In this document: positions 1 to 7,704 of the stretch, piece by piece
How positions within the stretch are numbered: position 1 is the first letter of the stretch
How the letters are laid out: each line of letters opens with the position of its first letter
Source: Clostridiales bacterium
Lineage (GTDB): Bacteria; Bacillota; Clostridia; Oscillospirales; CAG-382
Length of the DNA stretch: 19,170 bases
Assembly: GCA_003343885.1 (NCBI GenBank)
Contig: QAKH01000085.1
Span: forward strand, 1-19,170
Reading direction: 5' to 3'
Made by a program: the position numbers and the translations under genes
The notes under the pieces: model-generated
What the model was told of the DNA's origin: nothing
The model's input: the letters and a program-made list of their open reading frames with translations, nothing else
The model's database searches: none

Positions 1-1486
1 AAAGCTTTGCAAATTCCGACTTCATGGAAAGCATTTCCATAGCGGAAGCAATCTTTGCGCGAAGCTGTTCATCAGAAATAATATCGTCGATCTGTCCGGC
101 ATTAGCCGCAAGAATCGGTGTTGTCATGTACAACTCCCACTCTTCTTCAAGGCTCTTGCGCTTCTCAATGGGCGCTCTGGAACCTGCAAGCTTCTCAGAC
201 CACATCATAGCAACAGATGAGGATGGCTTTAACGGACCGATCTTTGCGCTGTCGAGCGCATATACAATATCCGCTCCGAGAGCCTTTGAGCCCATAACTG
301 CAAATGCAGTTCCGTAAGCTTCACCTACATTAACTGTAACAACAGGAACCTCAGCGGTTGCATACGCTTTAGCCAGCGCTGCAGCGAGTTCGGAAACTCT
401 TCCGCCGTGTGCCTCGCACTTTTCATCAAATCCGGCAGTACCGACAAGATTCAATACCGGGAGTCCAAAAGAATTACAAAGACCGACAAAATTTACTGCC
501 TTTCTAAGTCCGCCGGCACAAAGTTTTCCTGACTTCACAGCAGGGTTATTGGCGACAATTCCGCAAGGAAGACCGTTAATAAAGGCAAAAGCAGTAACAA
601 GCGCGCCGCTCTTAGCTGCTGTAAGCTCCTTATATACGCCTCCGTCGGCTATAGCCTTGATTATCTCGTGAACGTCGTAGTCTGATTTTGTAACAATAGC
701 AGAAATTTCAGGAGTAGCTCTGTTGGGATCGTCCTCAGCACCCGCATAAACATTTTTATCAAGACGGTTTGAGGGCAGATATGCAAGGATTTCTTTTGCG
801 TTTGAAACCGCTTCTTCCGGATTAGCCGTGTATACAGAAGCAAGTCCGTTATCGGCTGCATATTTTGCAGTTCCTGCGTCCTTGGAAGCGCCTGCTTCTA
901 CAAGAACATTAGCCGGGGACTGGCAGAATGTAGCACCCTCGCAGATAACAGAAGCATCTGACATAGAGGCAAGAAGTGCGCCGGCTCCGGTAGCTTCACC
1001 GAGAATTATTGCTACCTGGGGAATCTTACCCTTAACACAGGCAGATTTCTTGAAAATGCTGCCATATCCTGCAAGAACGTCAACACCTTCAGTAATTTTT
1101 GCGCCGATTGAGTCGAGCATTGAGACAACAGGCGCTCCATTCTTAACGGCAAGGTCGTAAAGTGCCGAAATTTTTCCTGCGGCAGCCTTTGAAAAAGCGC
1201 CGTTAGTTCTGGAAATGTCCTGCGCATAAGCAAAAACAAGTCTTCCGTCAACAGCTCCGTATCCGCAAACAACGCCTTCGTATTCAGCCGGATCAGTTGT
1301 TCCGATTTCGTTTGCGTATGCTTTCACAAAAGCGCCGGTTTCTGAAAAAGTACCGTCATCAAACAGTAAATTCATAAGGTCGTAAGCAGTTTTCTTGCCG
1401 TCCTTGCGAATTTTTGCAGACTCGGATTTGTCAGAAAGCATCTTTTTGGCTTTTGCCAGCATATCGCTTCTTTTCTGTAAATCCAT
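1..1486 (-). CDS. Acyl-CoA carboxyltransferase (MmdA/PCC-beta type), C-terminus cut by window edge
   Basis: This is the carboxyltransferase subunit of a biotin-dependent acyl-CoA carboxylase or decarboxylase, which moves CO2 between carboxybiotin and an acyl-CoA such as propionyl- or methylmalonyl-CoA. I translated the minus strand by hand: 495 codons stay open from ATG at 1486 to the edge. It shows the crotonase-like fold signatures of the family: a GVDVLAGYGSIF segment, the oxyanion-loop run GEATGAGALLASMSD, and in the C-terminal half GLPCGIVANNPAV and the glycine-rich GGRVSEL. Family members are about 510-520 residues, so only roughly 15-25 residues are missing. The start is supported by GGAGG seven bases upstream and a consensus promoter. 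It is the first gene of its transcript; biotin-carrier and membrane decarboxylase subunits often follow but lie outside the window. The acyl substrate (methylmalonyl, propionyl or glutaconyl) is not resolved. Confidence 0.9.
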   Translation of the reverse strand, partial: MDLQKRSDMLAKAKKMLSDKSESAKIRKDGKKTAYDLMNLLFDDGTFSETGAFVKAYANEIGTTDPAEYEGVVCGYGAVDGRLVFAYAQDISRTNGAFSKAAAGKISALYDLAVKNGAPVVSMLDSIGAKITEGVDVLAGYGSIFKKSACVKGKIPQVAIILGEATGAGALLASMSDASVICEGATFCQSPANVLVEAGASKDAGTAKYAADNGLASVYTANPEEAVSNAKEILAYLPSNRLDKNVYAGAEDDPNRATPEISAIVTKSDYDVHEIIKAIADGGVYKELTAAKSGALVTAFAFINGLPCGIVANNPAVKSGKLCAGGLRKAVNFVGLCNSFGLPVLNLVGTAGFDEKCEAHGGRVSELAAALAKAYATAEVPVVTVNVGEAYGTAFAVMGSKALGADIVYALDSAKIGPLKPSSSVAMMWSEKLAGSRAPIEKRKSLEEEWELYMTTPILAANAGQIDDIISDEQLRAKIASAMEMLSMKSEFAKL

Positions 1487-1552
1487 AAGTTAACCTCCAT
1501 TTACAACATAAACGGAAATAAGTTTTTCCAACTTACCCCCCATTATAAAGAT

Positions 1553-1581
1553 ATTATAATCGCTATGAACACATTTTTCAA
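1553..1581 (-). promoter_or_regulatory. Sigma-A promoter of the carboxyltransferase gene
   Basis: Read on the minus strand, TTGAAA (1581-1576) and TATAAT (1558-1553) are separated by exactly 17 bp. Transcription would start near 1546, giving a leader of about 60 nt before the ATG at 1486. A TTGACA at 1594-1589 lies too far (30 bp) from this -10 box to pair with it. Confidence 0.75.
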
Positions 1582-1646
1582 GCACTTTGTCAAAAAAATG
1601 CCAATTTAATTGTTAATTTTTTCTACACCGAATTTCTATACCAAAC

Positions 1647-1685
1647 AAAAAATGCTTGCCCGGCTCAGTTTAAAGACAGACAAGC
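1647..1685 (-). terminator. Rho-independent terminator of the glycan operon
   Basis: On the minus strand GCTTGTC (1685-1679) pairs with GGCAAGC (1660-1654) over seven base pairs with one G-T wobble, and six T residues follow (1652-1647). It sits just after the SDR stop codon and would end the 6696-to-1711 transcript. Confidence 0.7.
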
Positions 1686-1710
1686 AAAAAATTGTTATAA
1701 ACAGCGTAAA

Positions 1711-2523
1711 TCACAATAAGTTATTCTCGATAACTTTTCTCTTATACTTGTTCAGAGCCTCAGGATAGAGCTGCGCACTCATTCCTCCGTCAACTATGAG
1801 TTCTGAGCCCGTTACGTTTTTTGAAAGATCAGTACCGAGATACCACGCGGCATTTGCAATATCTTCAAAGTCTGAAATATCGCCGATAGGAGTCAAAGCT
1901 CCGTTCACTATTTGCCTGCTTCCCATCTTCACCCAACGCTCGGTTTTGATTGTACCCGGCAAAACGACATTTGAACGTATGCCATATTTTCCTAAATCTA
2001 CGGCAAATGCCTTTGACATCGAGTTTATACCCCCCTTTGAAGCACAGTAGGCGCTTCTGTTAGGTATAGCCCGGTAAGCAGTATTTGAGCCGATAAAGAC
2101 AACAGCACCTTTATGCTGTTCTCTCATACGTATTGCCGCCTGACGAACAATCATAAAGTTCCAAACAAGATTTGTTTCAAAAACCCGCCGGAATTCCTCA
2201 ACAGAAACATCAAAAAACGACATACCGACTGATGGATCAGTTCCAAATCCCATATCCGCTGAATTTAGTACGACAGTCTCAACAAAACATTCATTTCTGT
2301 CAATATCGTTAAAAACATCAATTACACGTCGTTCAGAACGGATATCAAGCTCATAGCCCTTTGTAAAAACGCCGTATTTTTCTGCAACGTTTTTCGCCGC
2401 CTCACTTGCCCGCTGCCCATCTCTGCTGGTAATAAACACCGCATATCCTTCCGAAGCAAAACGGCAGGCTACCGCAAGACCGCTTCCAATAGTTCCGCCT
2501 GTAACAAAAACTGCTCTTTTCAT
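1711..2523 (-). CDS. SDR-family NAD(P)-dependent oxidoreductase
   Basis: Classical short-chain dehydrogenase, 270 residues with the start used here. The nucleotide-binding motif TGGTIGSG is at residues 8-15. The catalytic tetrad is N118, S146 (IGSN), Y159 and K163 (YCASK). The usual NNAG turn is replaced by NSAD (87-90). Arg34 after the second beta strand suggests NADP(H), which is inference. The frame stays open upstream to 2607, but that would overlap the preceding gene's stop. I chose ATG 2523 because it places the Rossmann motif at the N-terminus, though the GGAGG is 14 bases away. It is the last gene of the four-gene glycan operon, 67 bp after the GH-A gene. By analogy with L-fucose dehydrogenase plus fuconate dehydratase pairs, it may oxidise the released sugar before the dehydratase acts. 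The exact substrate is unknown. Confidence 0.88.
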   Translation of the reverse strand: MKRAVFVTGGTIGSGLAVACRFASEGYAVFITSRDGQRASEAAKNVAEKYGVFTKGYELDIRSERRVIDVFNDIDRNECFVETVVLNSADMGFGTDPSVGMSFFDVSVEEFRRVFETNLVWNFMIVRQAAIRMREQHKGAVVFIGSNTAYRAIPNRSAYCASKGGINSMSKAFAVDLGKYGIRSNVVLPGTIKTERWVKMGSRQIVNGALTPIGDISDFEDIANAAWYLGTDLSKNVTGSELIVDGGMSAQLYPEALNKYKRKVIENNLL

Positions 2524-2590
2524 AATTATTTTTCTAACCTCCATGTAATTCGCTGACTTAATTTCGTGGTAAAAATTCGTGGTATAAAAT

Positions 2591-4582
2591 TTAAGAAACA
2601 TACTCAAGCATTTTCACTTCGCCTTTGCGTGCTTTAAACTCAAGCTTTCCGTTAGCAACATCATATACTGTTCCGTCAAACAAATTTTTCAGTTGTCCGC
2701 TTTTCGGAATATTCAGACTCACTGTCCCGTCAGTATGGGAACACACTCCGATAAAAAGATTATTTACGTACACAGGATTGTCATCTTCCGAATAGACAAA
2801 CACACCTGCGTCTTTCGCTATTTCACGCAGTACACGTGAAGGCAAATTGCCGAGTGCGGAATATACAGAAGTGTAATCTTTAAGCTTTTTTCTTGCAAGA
2901 GCAGTTTTTCCGTCGCCTTTGTACCCGGCAAGCGCTTCCCCGTCAGACGCATAAAACATAGCGTCATACCTGCAGTCAAAACCGTATTCAACGCCGTATC
3001 CTATAGCTGTCGTATCATTTCCCGAGTAGTTGCAAACAGAAATATCAGTTAATTCTGAAATATTTGAAACATCAGCTTTATTTTCGCATATGTAACCCGG
3101 AGCATAACACCACAAAATCGTCTTTCCGTTTTTCTTAAATCTTTGAGAGATCACTTCTTTTGCTTGTTCAGATAGTTCAAAGGAATCAAGAAAAATAAAC
3201 AATTTGTATTTGTCAGCTTCAATTTTTTCTATGTCTGCAACGTCATAGACATCGTACGGAGCGCCTAAGTACGCCAAACCCTTGCGTTGTGCGGATAAAA
3301 GCGGTTTATTTATCTGCGACTCTTTATTTACGTACATAAGAGAGTTTCCGTCGGCAAAAACAGCAATTTCACTAATGTTTTCTGCCTTTCTTTCTGACAA
3401 CCTTTTAGAAATCTCAATCATGTGAGCAATTTCTTTCATCATTCCGTCCGAATAGAACCAGCCCTCAAACATGTCAAACCACCAAAGCGCCGCGCCTTTA
3501 GAGGCTGTCAAACAAAAATCCCGTCTCATTATATCTATTGTTTGATTTTCATCTGCAAGTTTACTGTCAAAGCCGGGAATTGCGTGCCCCTCTATGTACT
3601 GCGGAGCAAGGTGAGTTATATGGTCAAATTCAAGATAATAAAGCTTGTTTCGTTTGTCAAGCGAGTCGAAAGTTACCATAAATGCTGACGGATCAATATG
3701 CTTTCTGTATTCATAAGACGACGGACTTGAAATCATGTCTATATCCGGACTGTCAAACACTTTCATATATCCAAGGCTTCCGTCGTTCCAAAGTCTTGCT
3801 CCTGCAAGCTCAAACAGATAACCGTAATATACGCCGAGCAGCTTCTTATGCTTTAGCACGGTTTGGGCCTCGGAGGCAAAATAAGTTATTGCGTCCGATA
3901 TGATTGTATTGTGATACCTCACATATTCTATTACGTCAGCGTCATTTGCCATATCATAAAAAACTCGGCTTTTATCAAGACAAATCCTGTCTTTTTCCGG
4001 AACGGGAGCATCAGGTTTCCCAATATACTTTCGGTAATCATCGGTTTTCATTTGGTGTGGGCTGAAATAATCCCTGCCGCTGAACCATTCCGTAGTTGTT
4101 CCGCCGAGAAGAAAATATCCATAGAATCTGTCAGGGTATTTTTCCTCAACATGCCGAATTATTGCTTTCATATACTCTGCCGCCGCATGACGCCATTTGC
4201 TGTTACCGGATATCTGAGAAAGGCTGGTAAAAGAATCGGGACAGTTTTCCTCTTCAATGTACCACTTTCTTGTATCAAGCTGGAACATCAGCGCAAAATA
4301 CCCTTCCGGCGCGCATTTAATAAACAAATCAATCTGTTTGTCGACTACCGAGAAATCATAATTATCTTTTCCGATCCAGCTTTCTCCGTAAAGAGAGTAC
4401 GGAACACCCAAAATGCTGTTAAGACCGGATGACAAAATAGAAAACAAGCGTACTCCGGCATTATAGAAATCCGTTATATTTCTTTCAGTAGGACGGAACG
4501 ATTTAAATGAAAGCGGCTCATACATAGTCCCGTCAATCTCAATTTTCAGCGTTCCGTTTTTTCTTGCAAGTTTTACTTCCAT
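2591..4582 (-). CDS. Clan GH-A glycoside hydrolase, GH42/beta-galactosidase-like, cytoplasmic
   Basis: 663 residues without a signal peptide. Residues 1-400 look like a TIM barrel of clan GH-A. Candidate acid/base is E165 in GGTTTEWF, and candidate nucleophile is E318 in LYYLEFDH; the spacing of about 150 residues fits GH42-type retaining enzymes. The barrel ends with ALWWFDMFEGWF, reminiscent of the GH42 end-of-barrel aromatic motif. Residues 400-505 form an alpha/beta segment (KLFIFLDSFEL, then KTILWCYAPGY) like the GATase-like trimerisation domain of GH42. A C-terminal beta domain follows. The family assignment is by fold-level resemblance; it could belong to another GH-A family or an unclassified one. 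It lies third in the operon, 66 bp after GH16. GGAGA is 11 bases upstream of the ATG. It presumably trims oligosaccharides made or imported with the GH16 enzyme. Confidence 0.72.
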   Translation of the reverse strand: MEVKLARKNGTLKIEIDGTMYEPLSFKSFRPTERNITDFYNAGVRLFSILSSGLNSILGVPYSLYGESWIGKDNYDFSVVDKQIDLFIKCAPEGYFALMFQLDTRKWYIEEENCPDSFTSLSQISGNSKWRHAAAEYMKAIIRHVEEKYPDRFYGYFLLGGTTTEWFSGRDYFSPHQMKTDDYRKYIGKPDAPVPEKDRICLDKSRVFYDMANDADVIEYVRYHNTIISDAITYFASEAQTVLKHKKLLGVYYGYLFELAGARLWNDGSLGYMKVFDSPDIDMISSPSSYEYRKHIDPSAFMVTFDSLDKRNKLYYLEFDHITHLAPQYIEGHAIPGFDSKLADENQTIDIMRRDFCLTASKGAALWWFDMFEGWFYSDGMMKEIAHMIEISKRLSERKAENISEIAVFADGNSLMYVNKESQINKPLLSAQRKGLAYLGAPYDVYDVADIEKIEADKYKLFIFLDSFELSEQAKEVISQRFKKNGKTILWCYAPGYICENKADVSNISELTDISVCNYSGNDTTAIGYGVEYGFDCRYDAMFYASDGEALAGYKGDGKTALARKKLKDYTSVYSALGNLPSRVLREIAKDAGVFVYSEDDNPVYVNNLFIGVCSHTDGTVSLNIPKSGQLKNLFDGTVYDVANGKLEFKARKGEVKMLEYVS

Positions 4583-4648
4583 AAGTTAAATATTCTCCGA
4601 ATTTTATTATCAAATAATTTAAAAATAGCTTACTGCAATAAATTTTGT

Positions 4649-5470
4649 TTATTGTAACGCGTCAAATACACGCACATAGTCAACTATAAATGCATCATCT
4701 GTAAAACTACCGTTGGTTTTGACCGGGGCATTATGACGATATCCCTGAATCTCGGTTGTAAGAAGAATAAACTGCGGAACAAGCGAAATATTTTCATCAG
4801 CGCGCGCGGTTACCTCCCCGTCGCAGTAAAACACGTACTCGTCAGGTGTCCATTCCATAGCGAACACATGATATCCGTCGGCGGTTTCTTTCAAATCGTA
4901 TTTTATTCTGCTTTCCTTACGAAGCTGTTTTCCGTATCCGCCCATTATATTGCCGCTGGTAACTTTTCCTTTTTCAAAGCATTCCATAATATCGCTCTCA
5001 ACGCCGCTCCATTTTGGATCATATGTAGTGCCTATGCCCGGAGCTTGTGTCCAGAAAGCGCTCCACATAATCTCCGGTTCATTTTGGAATTTGCATCTGC
5101 ATTCGTAGAAGCCGAATCTGTGCATGAATTTCGGTTCAGGTATAACGCCGAGCGGCCAAAAATCATTTTGTCCCCACGGATTTTCATTACCGCTTTTTGG
5201 AATATCAAAAGAGTTACTTCCGGTTTGAAGCTGCGGTGAAACATAATAACCGTCTTTTTCAGTTCTGTGCAGCTCTATGTTGCTGTTGCCGTCAAATTTT
5301 ATGCCCCGGTCAGTATACGCGTCAAATGGTTTTCCCCAGAAATTAAGCCTGAAACTCCATTTTGAAGTATCAAGTTCCGGGCCGTCAAACTCGTCGTTCC
5401 AGACAAGCTTCCATTCTTTTCCTTCCGGCAAATAACTTGAGACATGTCCGTCAACCTTATACTCTACCAT
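4649..5470 (-). CDS. GH16-family glycoside hydrolase (beta-glucanase/beta-galactanase type), cytoplasmic
   Basis: 273-residue single-domain GH16 enzyme. The N-terminus carries WNDEFDG (24-30), the usual first strand signature. The catalytic motif is ESDIME with E158 as nucleophile, D160 assisting and E163 as acid/base; this is the beta-bulge ExDxxE form seen in laminarinases, agarases and carrageenases. FAMEWTPDEYVFYCDG (203-218) and the final DYVRVFDA strand are also typical. GH16 endo-enzymes are usually secreted, but no signal peptide, anchor or carbohydrate-binding module is present, so this one should act inside the cell on short beta-linked oligosaccharides. The start has AGGAG nine bases upstream. 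It is the second gene of the operon, 65 bp after the dehydratase. Subfamily and linkage specificity (beta-1,3-glucan, agar, carrageenan) cannot be set without alignment. Confidence 0.88.
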   Translation of the reverse strand: MVEYKVDGHVSSYLPEGKEWKLVWNDEFDGPELDTSKWSFRLNFWGKPFDAYTDRGIKFDGNSNIELHRTEKDGYYVSPQLQTGSNSFDIPKSGNENPWGQNDFWPLGVIPEPKFMHRFGFYECRCKFQNEPEIMWSAFWTQAPGIGTTYDPKWSGVESDIMECFEKGKVTSGNIMGGYGKQLRKESRIKYDLKETADGYHVFAMEWTPDEYVFYCDGEVTARADENISLVPQFILLTTEIQGYRHNAPVKTNGSFTDDAFIVDYVRVFDALQ

Positions 5471-5493
5471 ACGTGTACGCTCCTCTCGTTTTT

Positions 5494-5543
5494 AATTATC
5501 AAAATTGTCAATAAAAATAAAATTATCAAAATTTATCAAAAAT
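5494..5543. repeat. Three short direct copies of TTATCAAAA between operon genes
   Basis: The nonamer TTATCAAAA occurs at 5496-5504, 5523-5531 and 5533-5541; the first two copies are part of a 13-bp direct repeat, AATTATCAAAATT (5494-5506 and 5521-5533). The third copy overlaps the stop codon of the dehydratase gene. A near copy, TTATCAAA, is at 4607-4614 in the next gap. This may be a binding-site cluster or simply AT-rich drift. Confidence 0.5.
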
Positions 5544-6696
5544 AAAATTCCGTTTTTGCCGGTCTTATGTCTGTGAGAAAGCCGTTATAATGCCTTAACG
5601 TATGTACCTGATAAGGGTGCTCAAGGCATTTTTCCTCATCAATTTCTATGCCAAGTCCGCTTTTTTCAGGTATTGTTATAAAGCCGTCCGCATACTCAAG
5701 TTTTTCGTTTGTTACGTCCTTTCTCCACTCAACGTCAGAATACATAATCTCAAGGATACAGAAATTCTGACAGCACGCCGCAAGCTGTAAAGTAGCAGCG
5801 TTGGCGACAGGTCCCGACGGATTGTGCGGAGCAAAAGACATGTACCGGCATTCTGATTCGGCAGCTATCTTTTTTAACTCCATTATTCCGCCGGCATGAG
5901 ACACATCCGGCTGTATGTAATCGGCAGCACAAAGGTCGAACATTCTTTTATAATCCCACCTTGTGTAAAGCCTTTCGCCGGCTGAAATGTTTACAGGAGA
6001 GCGGTCCTTTACCTGCTTTAAGGCGTCAAGATTATCAGGCGGCACAGGTTCTTCAAAAAACATTACTCCGAACTGCTCAAGTTCTCTTGCTATCTTTACC
6101 GCATTCGGAATGTTGAATCTGCCATGCCCTTCAATGAGCAAATCCACTTCTCTGCCGACTGCTTTTCTTACTTCATCAATACAGCGAAGAGCTTTATCAA
6201 GATCCTTATTTGATATTTCAAGATAATTTTTACCGAAAGGATCCCATTTCATTGCAGTCACGCCTCGTCCTACTGCTGTTTTTGCTTTTTCGGCAAACTC
6301 CTCCGGTTCTTTTGCTCCAGCAAACCAACCGTTAACGTATATTCTTACCTTGTCCCTTACTTTTCCGCCCAAAAGTTTATATACGGGCACATCAAGCTTT
6401 TTGCCCAAAATATCCCAAAGCGCACATTCAACCGCCGATAATGCCGACATGAGAACTGCTCCGCCGCGCCAATATGCGTCGCGGTAGATTGTATGCCAGT
6501 GCAGCTCAATGTCGGTAGGATCTTTTCCAACGAGGTATTCTTTTATATGTTCAATAGCGCCCAAAAGCGCCTTTTCCTTATACTCAAGCGTCGCTTCTCC
6601 AACTCCGGAAATACCTTCATCAGTATAAACCTTTACAAATACCCAGTTCGTACGGAAGCAATCAACCGTAAAAGTTTTAATATCGGTTACTTTCAT
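5536..6696 (-). CDS. Enolase-superfamily sugar-acid dehydratase (mandelate racemase/galactonate dehydratase-like)
   Basis: 386 residues, standard length. The N-terminal capping domain contains YWRGGAVLMSALSAVE as in DgoD, and the barrel carries the ligands. Aligned by eye to E. coli DgoD, metal ligands are E189 (IEGHGR), E215 (FFEEP) and E241 (SAGER), with acid/base residues H191 and H291 (FAPHNPSG) and D264 in QPDVSHAGG. These two histidines are the hallmark of acid-sugar dehydratases, which convert an aldonate to a 2-keto-3-deoxy aldonate using Mg2+. The first ligand is Glu where DgoD has Asp, so it is probably not DgoD itself; fuconate, galactonate, arabinonate or anhydro-sugar cycloisomerase activity are alternatives. 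First gene of the operon, with GGAGG seven bases before ATG. It is divergent from an AraC regulator that likely controls it. No consensus promoter is visible on this strand, consistent with activator dependence. Confidence 0.85.
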   Translation of the reverse strand: MKVTDIKTFTVDCFRTNWVFVKVYTDEGISGVGEATLEYKEKALLGAIEHIKEYLVGKDPTDIELHWHTIYRDAYWRGGAVLMSALSAVECALWDILGKKLDVPVYKLLGGKVRDKVRIYVNGWFAGAKEPEEFAEKAKTAVGRGVTAMKWDPFGKNYLEISNKDLDKALRCIDEVRKAVGREVDLLIEGHGRFNIPNAVKIARELEQFGVMFFEEPVPPDNLDALKQVKDRSPVNISAGERLYTRWDYKRMFDLCAADYIQPDVSHAGGIMELKKIAAESECRYMSFAPHNPSGPVANAATLQLAACCQNFCILEIMYSDVEWRKDVTNEKLEYADGFITIPEKSGLGIEIDEEKCLEHPYQVHTLRHYNGFLTDIRPAKTEFYF

Positions 6697-6715
6697 TTAA
6701 ACTCCTCCATTGCAA

Positions 6716-6744
6716 TTGACTTAAAAGCCTTTAAGTGCTATAAT
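6716..6744 (+). promoter_or_regulatory. Promoter of the first AraC regulator gene
   Basis: TTGACT (6716-6721) and TATAAT (6739-6744) are separated by 17 bp. The start point would be near 6751, about 28 nt before the ATG at 6779. The promoter overlaps an inverted repeat that fills its spacer. Confidence 0.8.
6719..6736. promoter_or_regulatory. Inverted repeat inside the divergent promoter, candidate operator
   Basis: ACTTAAA (6719-6725) and TTTAAGT (6730-6736) form a perfect 7-bp inverted repeat with a 4-base centre. It overlaps the end of the -35 box and most of the spacer of the AraC promoter, and lies about 23 bp upstream of the dehydratase start codon. A repressor bound here would block the regulator's own promoter. 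AraC proteins often prefer direct repeats, so a different regulator is also possible. Confidence 0.5.
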
Positions 6745-6778
6745 TATTTTGAAAAATTACTTTTTCAGGTGTGGTAAT

Positions 6779-7603
6779 ATGGAAAATAATATCAAATCAG
6801 TACCATTGCTTGTAAGCGCCGGGATTTTTGACAGCAGTTTACTTTATTCACAAGAAATACAGCGCACAAAAAATCGCCGTGTATCTCTATTTGAAATAGA
6901 ACTGCCTATGGAAAATGTCGGATGTTCCCACATAAATTCCTGCTCTTACCGTGTGCGGAAAAATACTGTTCTTTGCGCAAAACCCGGACAGATAAGACAT
7001 TCAGAGCTGCCGTACAGATGTTTATTTGTTCATTTCATAGTGAAAGACGAACATTTGGAAAAAATTTACAGAACTTTACCTGATATTATTGAAATATCCG
7101 ACTATGACAGTTACAGACAGATATTTGATTCAATAACCGAGGCATCGCTTTTCCCCACAGCCGAAAGTGAAATACTGATACAAACAAAAATGTTTGAACT
7201 GCTGTACAAGCTCATGATAACCGCGTCCAAAGAAAAAGAAAATACATCAGTTTCGGCTAACAACTCGATTATTGTAAATAAAGCCGTTGAATACCTTGAT
7301 ACGCACTTTAATCAAGATATAAGCCTTGCAGACGTGTCGGAACACGTACACTTAAGCAGGATATATTTTCACAATTTATTCAAAGTGTCAGTCGGAGAGA
7401 CCGTACATAATTATCTATTAAAAAAACGCATAGAATACGCAAAAAAACTTCTTGCTACAACAGATTTTGAATTAACAAAAATTGCGATTCAGAGCGGCTT
7501 TTCGAGTCAGTCGTATTTCAACTATGTTTTTAAACGAAAAACAAATTATTCACCCAAACAGTACAGAACGCTTATAGCCAGTGCTTGGGAACGAGATTTA
7601 TGA
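6779..7603 (+). CDS. AraC-family transcriptional regulator of the dehydratase/GH16 operon
   Basis: 274 residues. The N-terminal half (about 1-110) is a cupin-like sensory domain, and the C-terminal 100 residues are a double helix-turn-helix of the AraC/XylS family: AVEYLDTHFNQDISLADVSE, then YFHNLFKVSVGETVHNYLLK, and the second unit IAIQSGFSSQSYFNYVFKR followed by the family signature YSPKQYR. The frame is open further upstream, but ATG 6779 has AGGTG about seven to eight bases ahead and sits just after a consensus promoter, so I chose it. The gene is divergent from the four-gene operon with an 82-bp gap, the usual layout of a local sugar-sensing activator. The ligand is probably a breakdown product of the operon's substrate (inference). 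Confidence 0.9.
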   Translation: MENNIKSVPLLVSAGIFDSSLLYSQEIQRTKNRRVSLFEIELPMENVGCSHINSCSYRVRKNTVLCAKPGQIRHSELPYRCLFVHFIVKDEHLEKIYRTLPDIIEISDYDSYRQIFDSITEASLFPTAESEILIQTKMFELLYKLMITASKEKENTSVSANNSIIVNKAVEYLDTHFNQDISLADVSEHVHLSRIYFHNLFKVSVGETVHNYLLKKRIEYAKKLLATTDFELTKIAIQSGFSSQSYFNYVFKRKTNYSPKQYRTLIASAWERDL

Positions 7604-7704
7604 CTTGATTATCTTGATTAAATTATACACGCGTCGACTTAGCAATACTACTATTTAATTACTACGTTTTTTAGAAATATTACTTTTTATTCCGTTTTTA
7701 ATGT

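Noticed and set aside
3863..4432. 189-codon plus-strand frame
   Set aside because: It lies entirely antisense to the GH-A hydrolase, which has catalytic motifs, a ribosome site and operon context; the plus-strand translation is Cys/Phe/Ile-rich with no recognisable motif.
7604..7704. Terminator between the convergent AraC genes
   Set aside because: The gap is AT-rich, but I could not find a stem of useful length followed by a T run.
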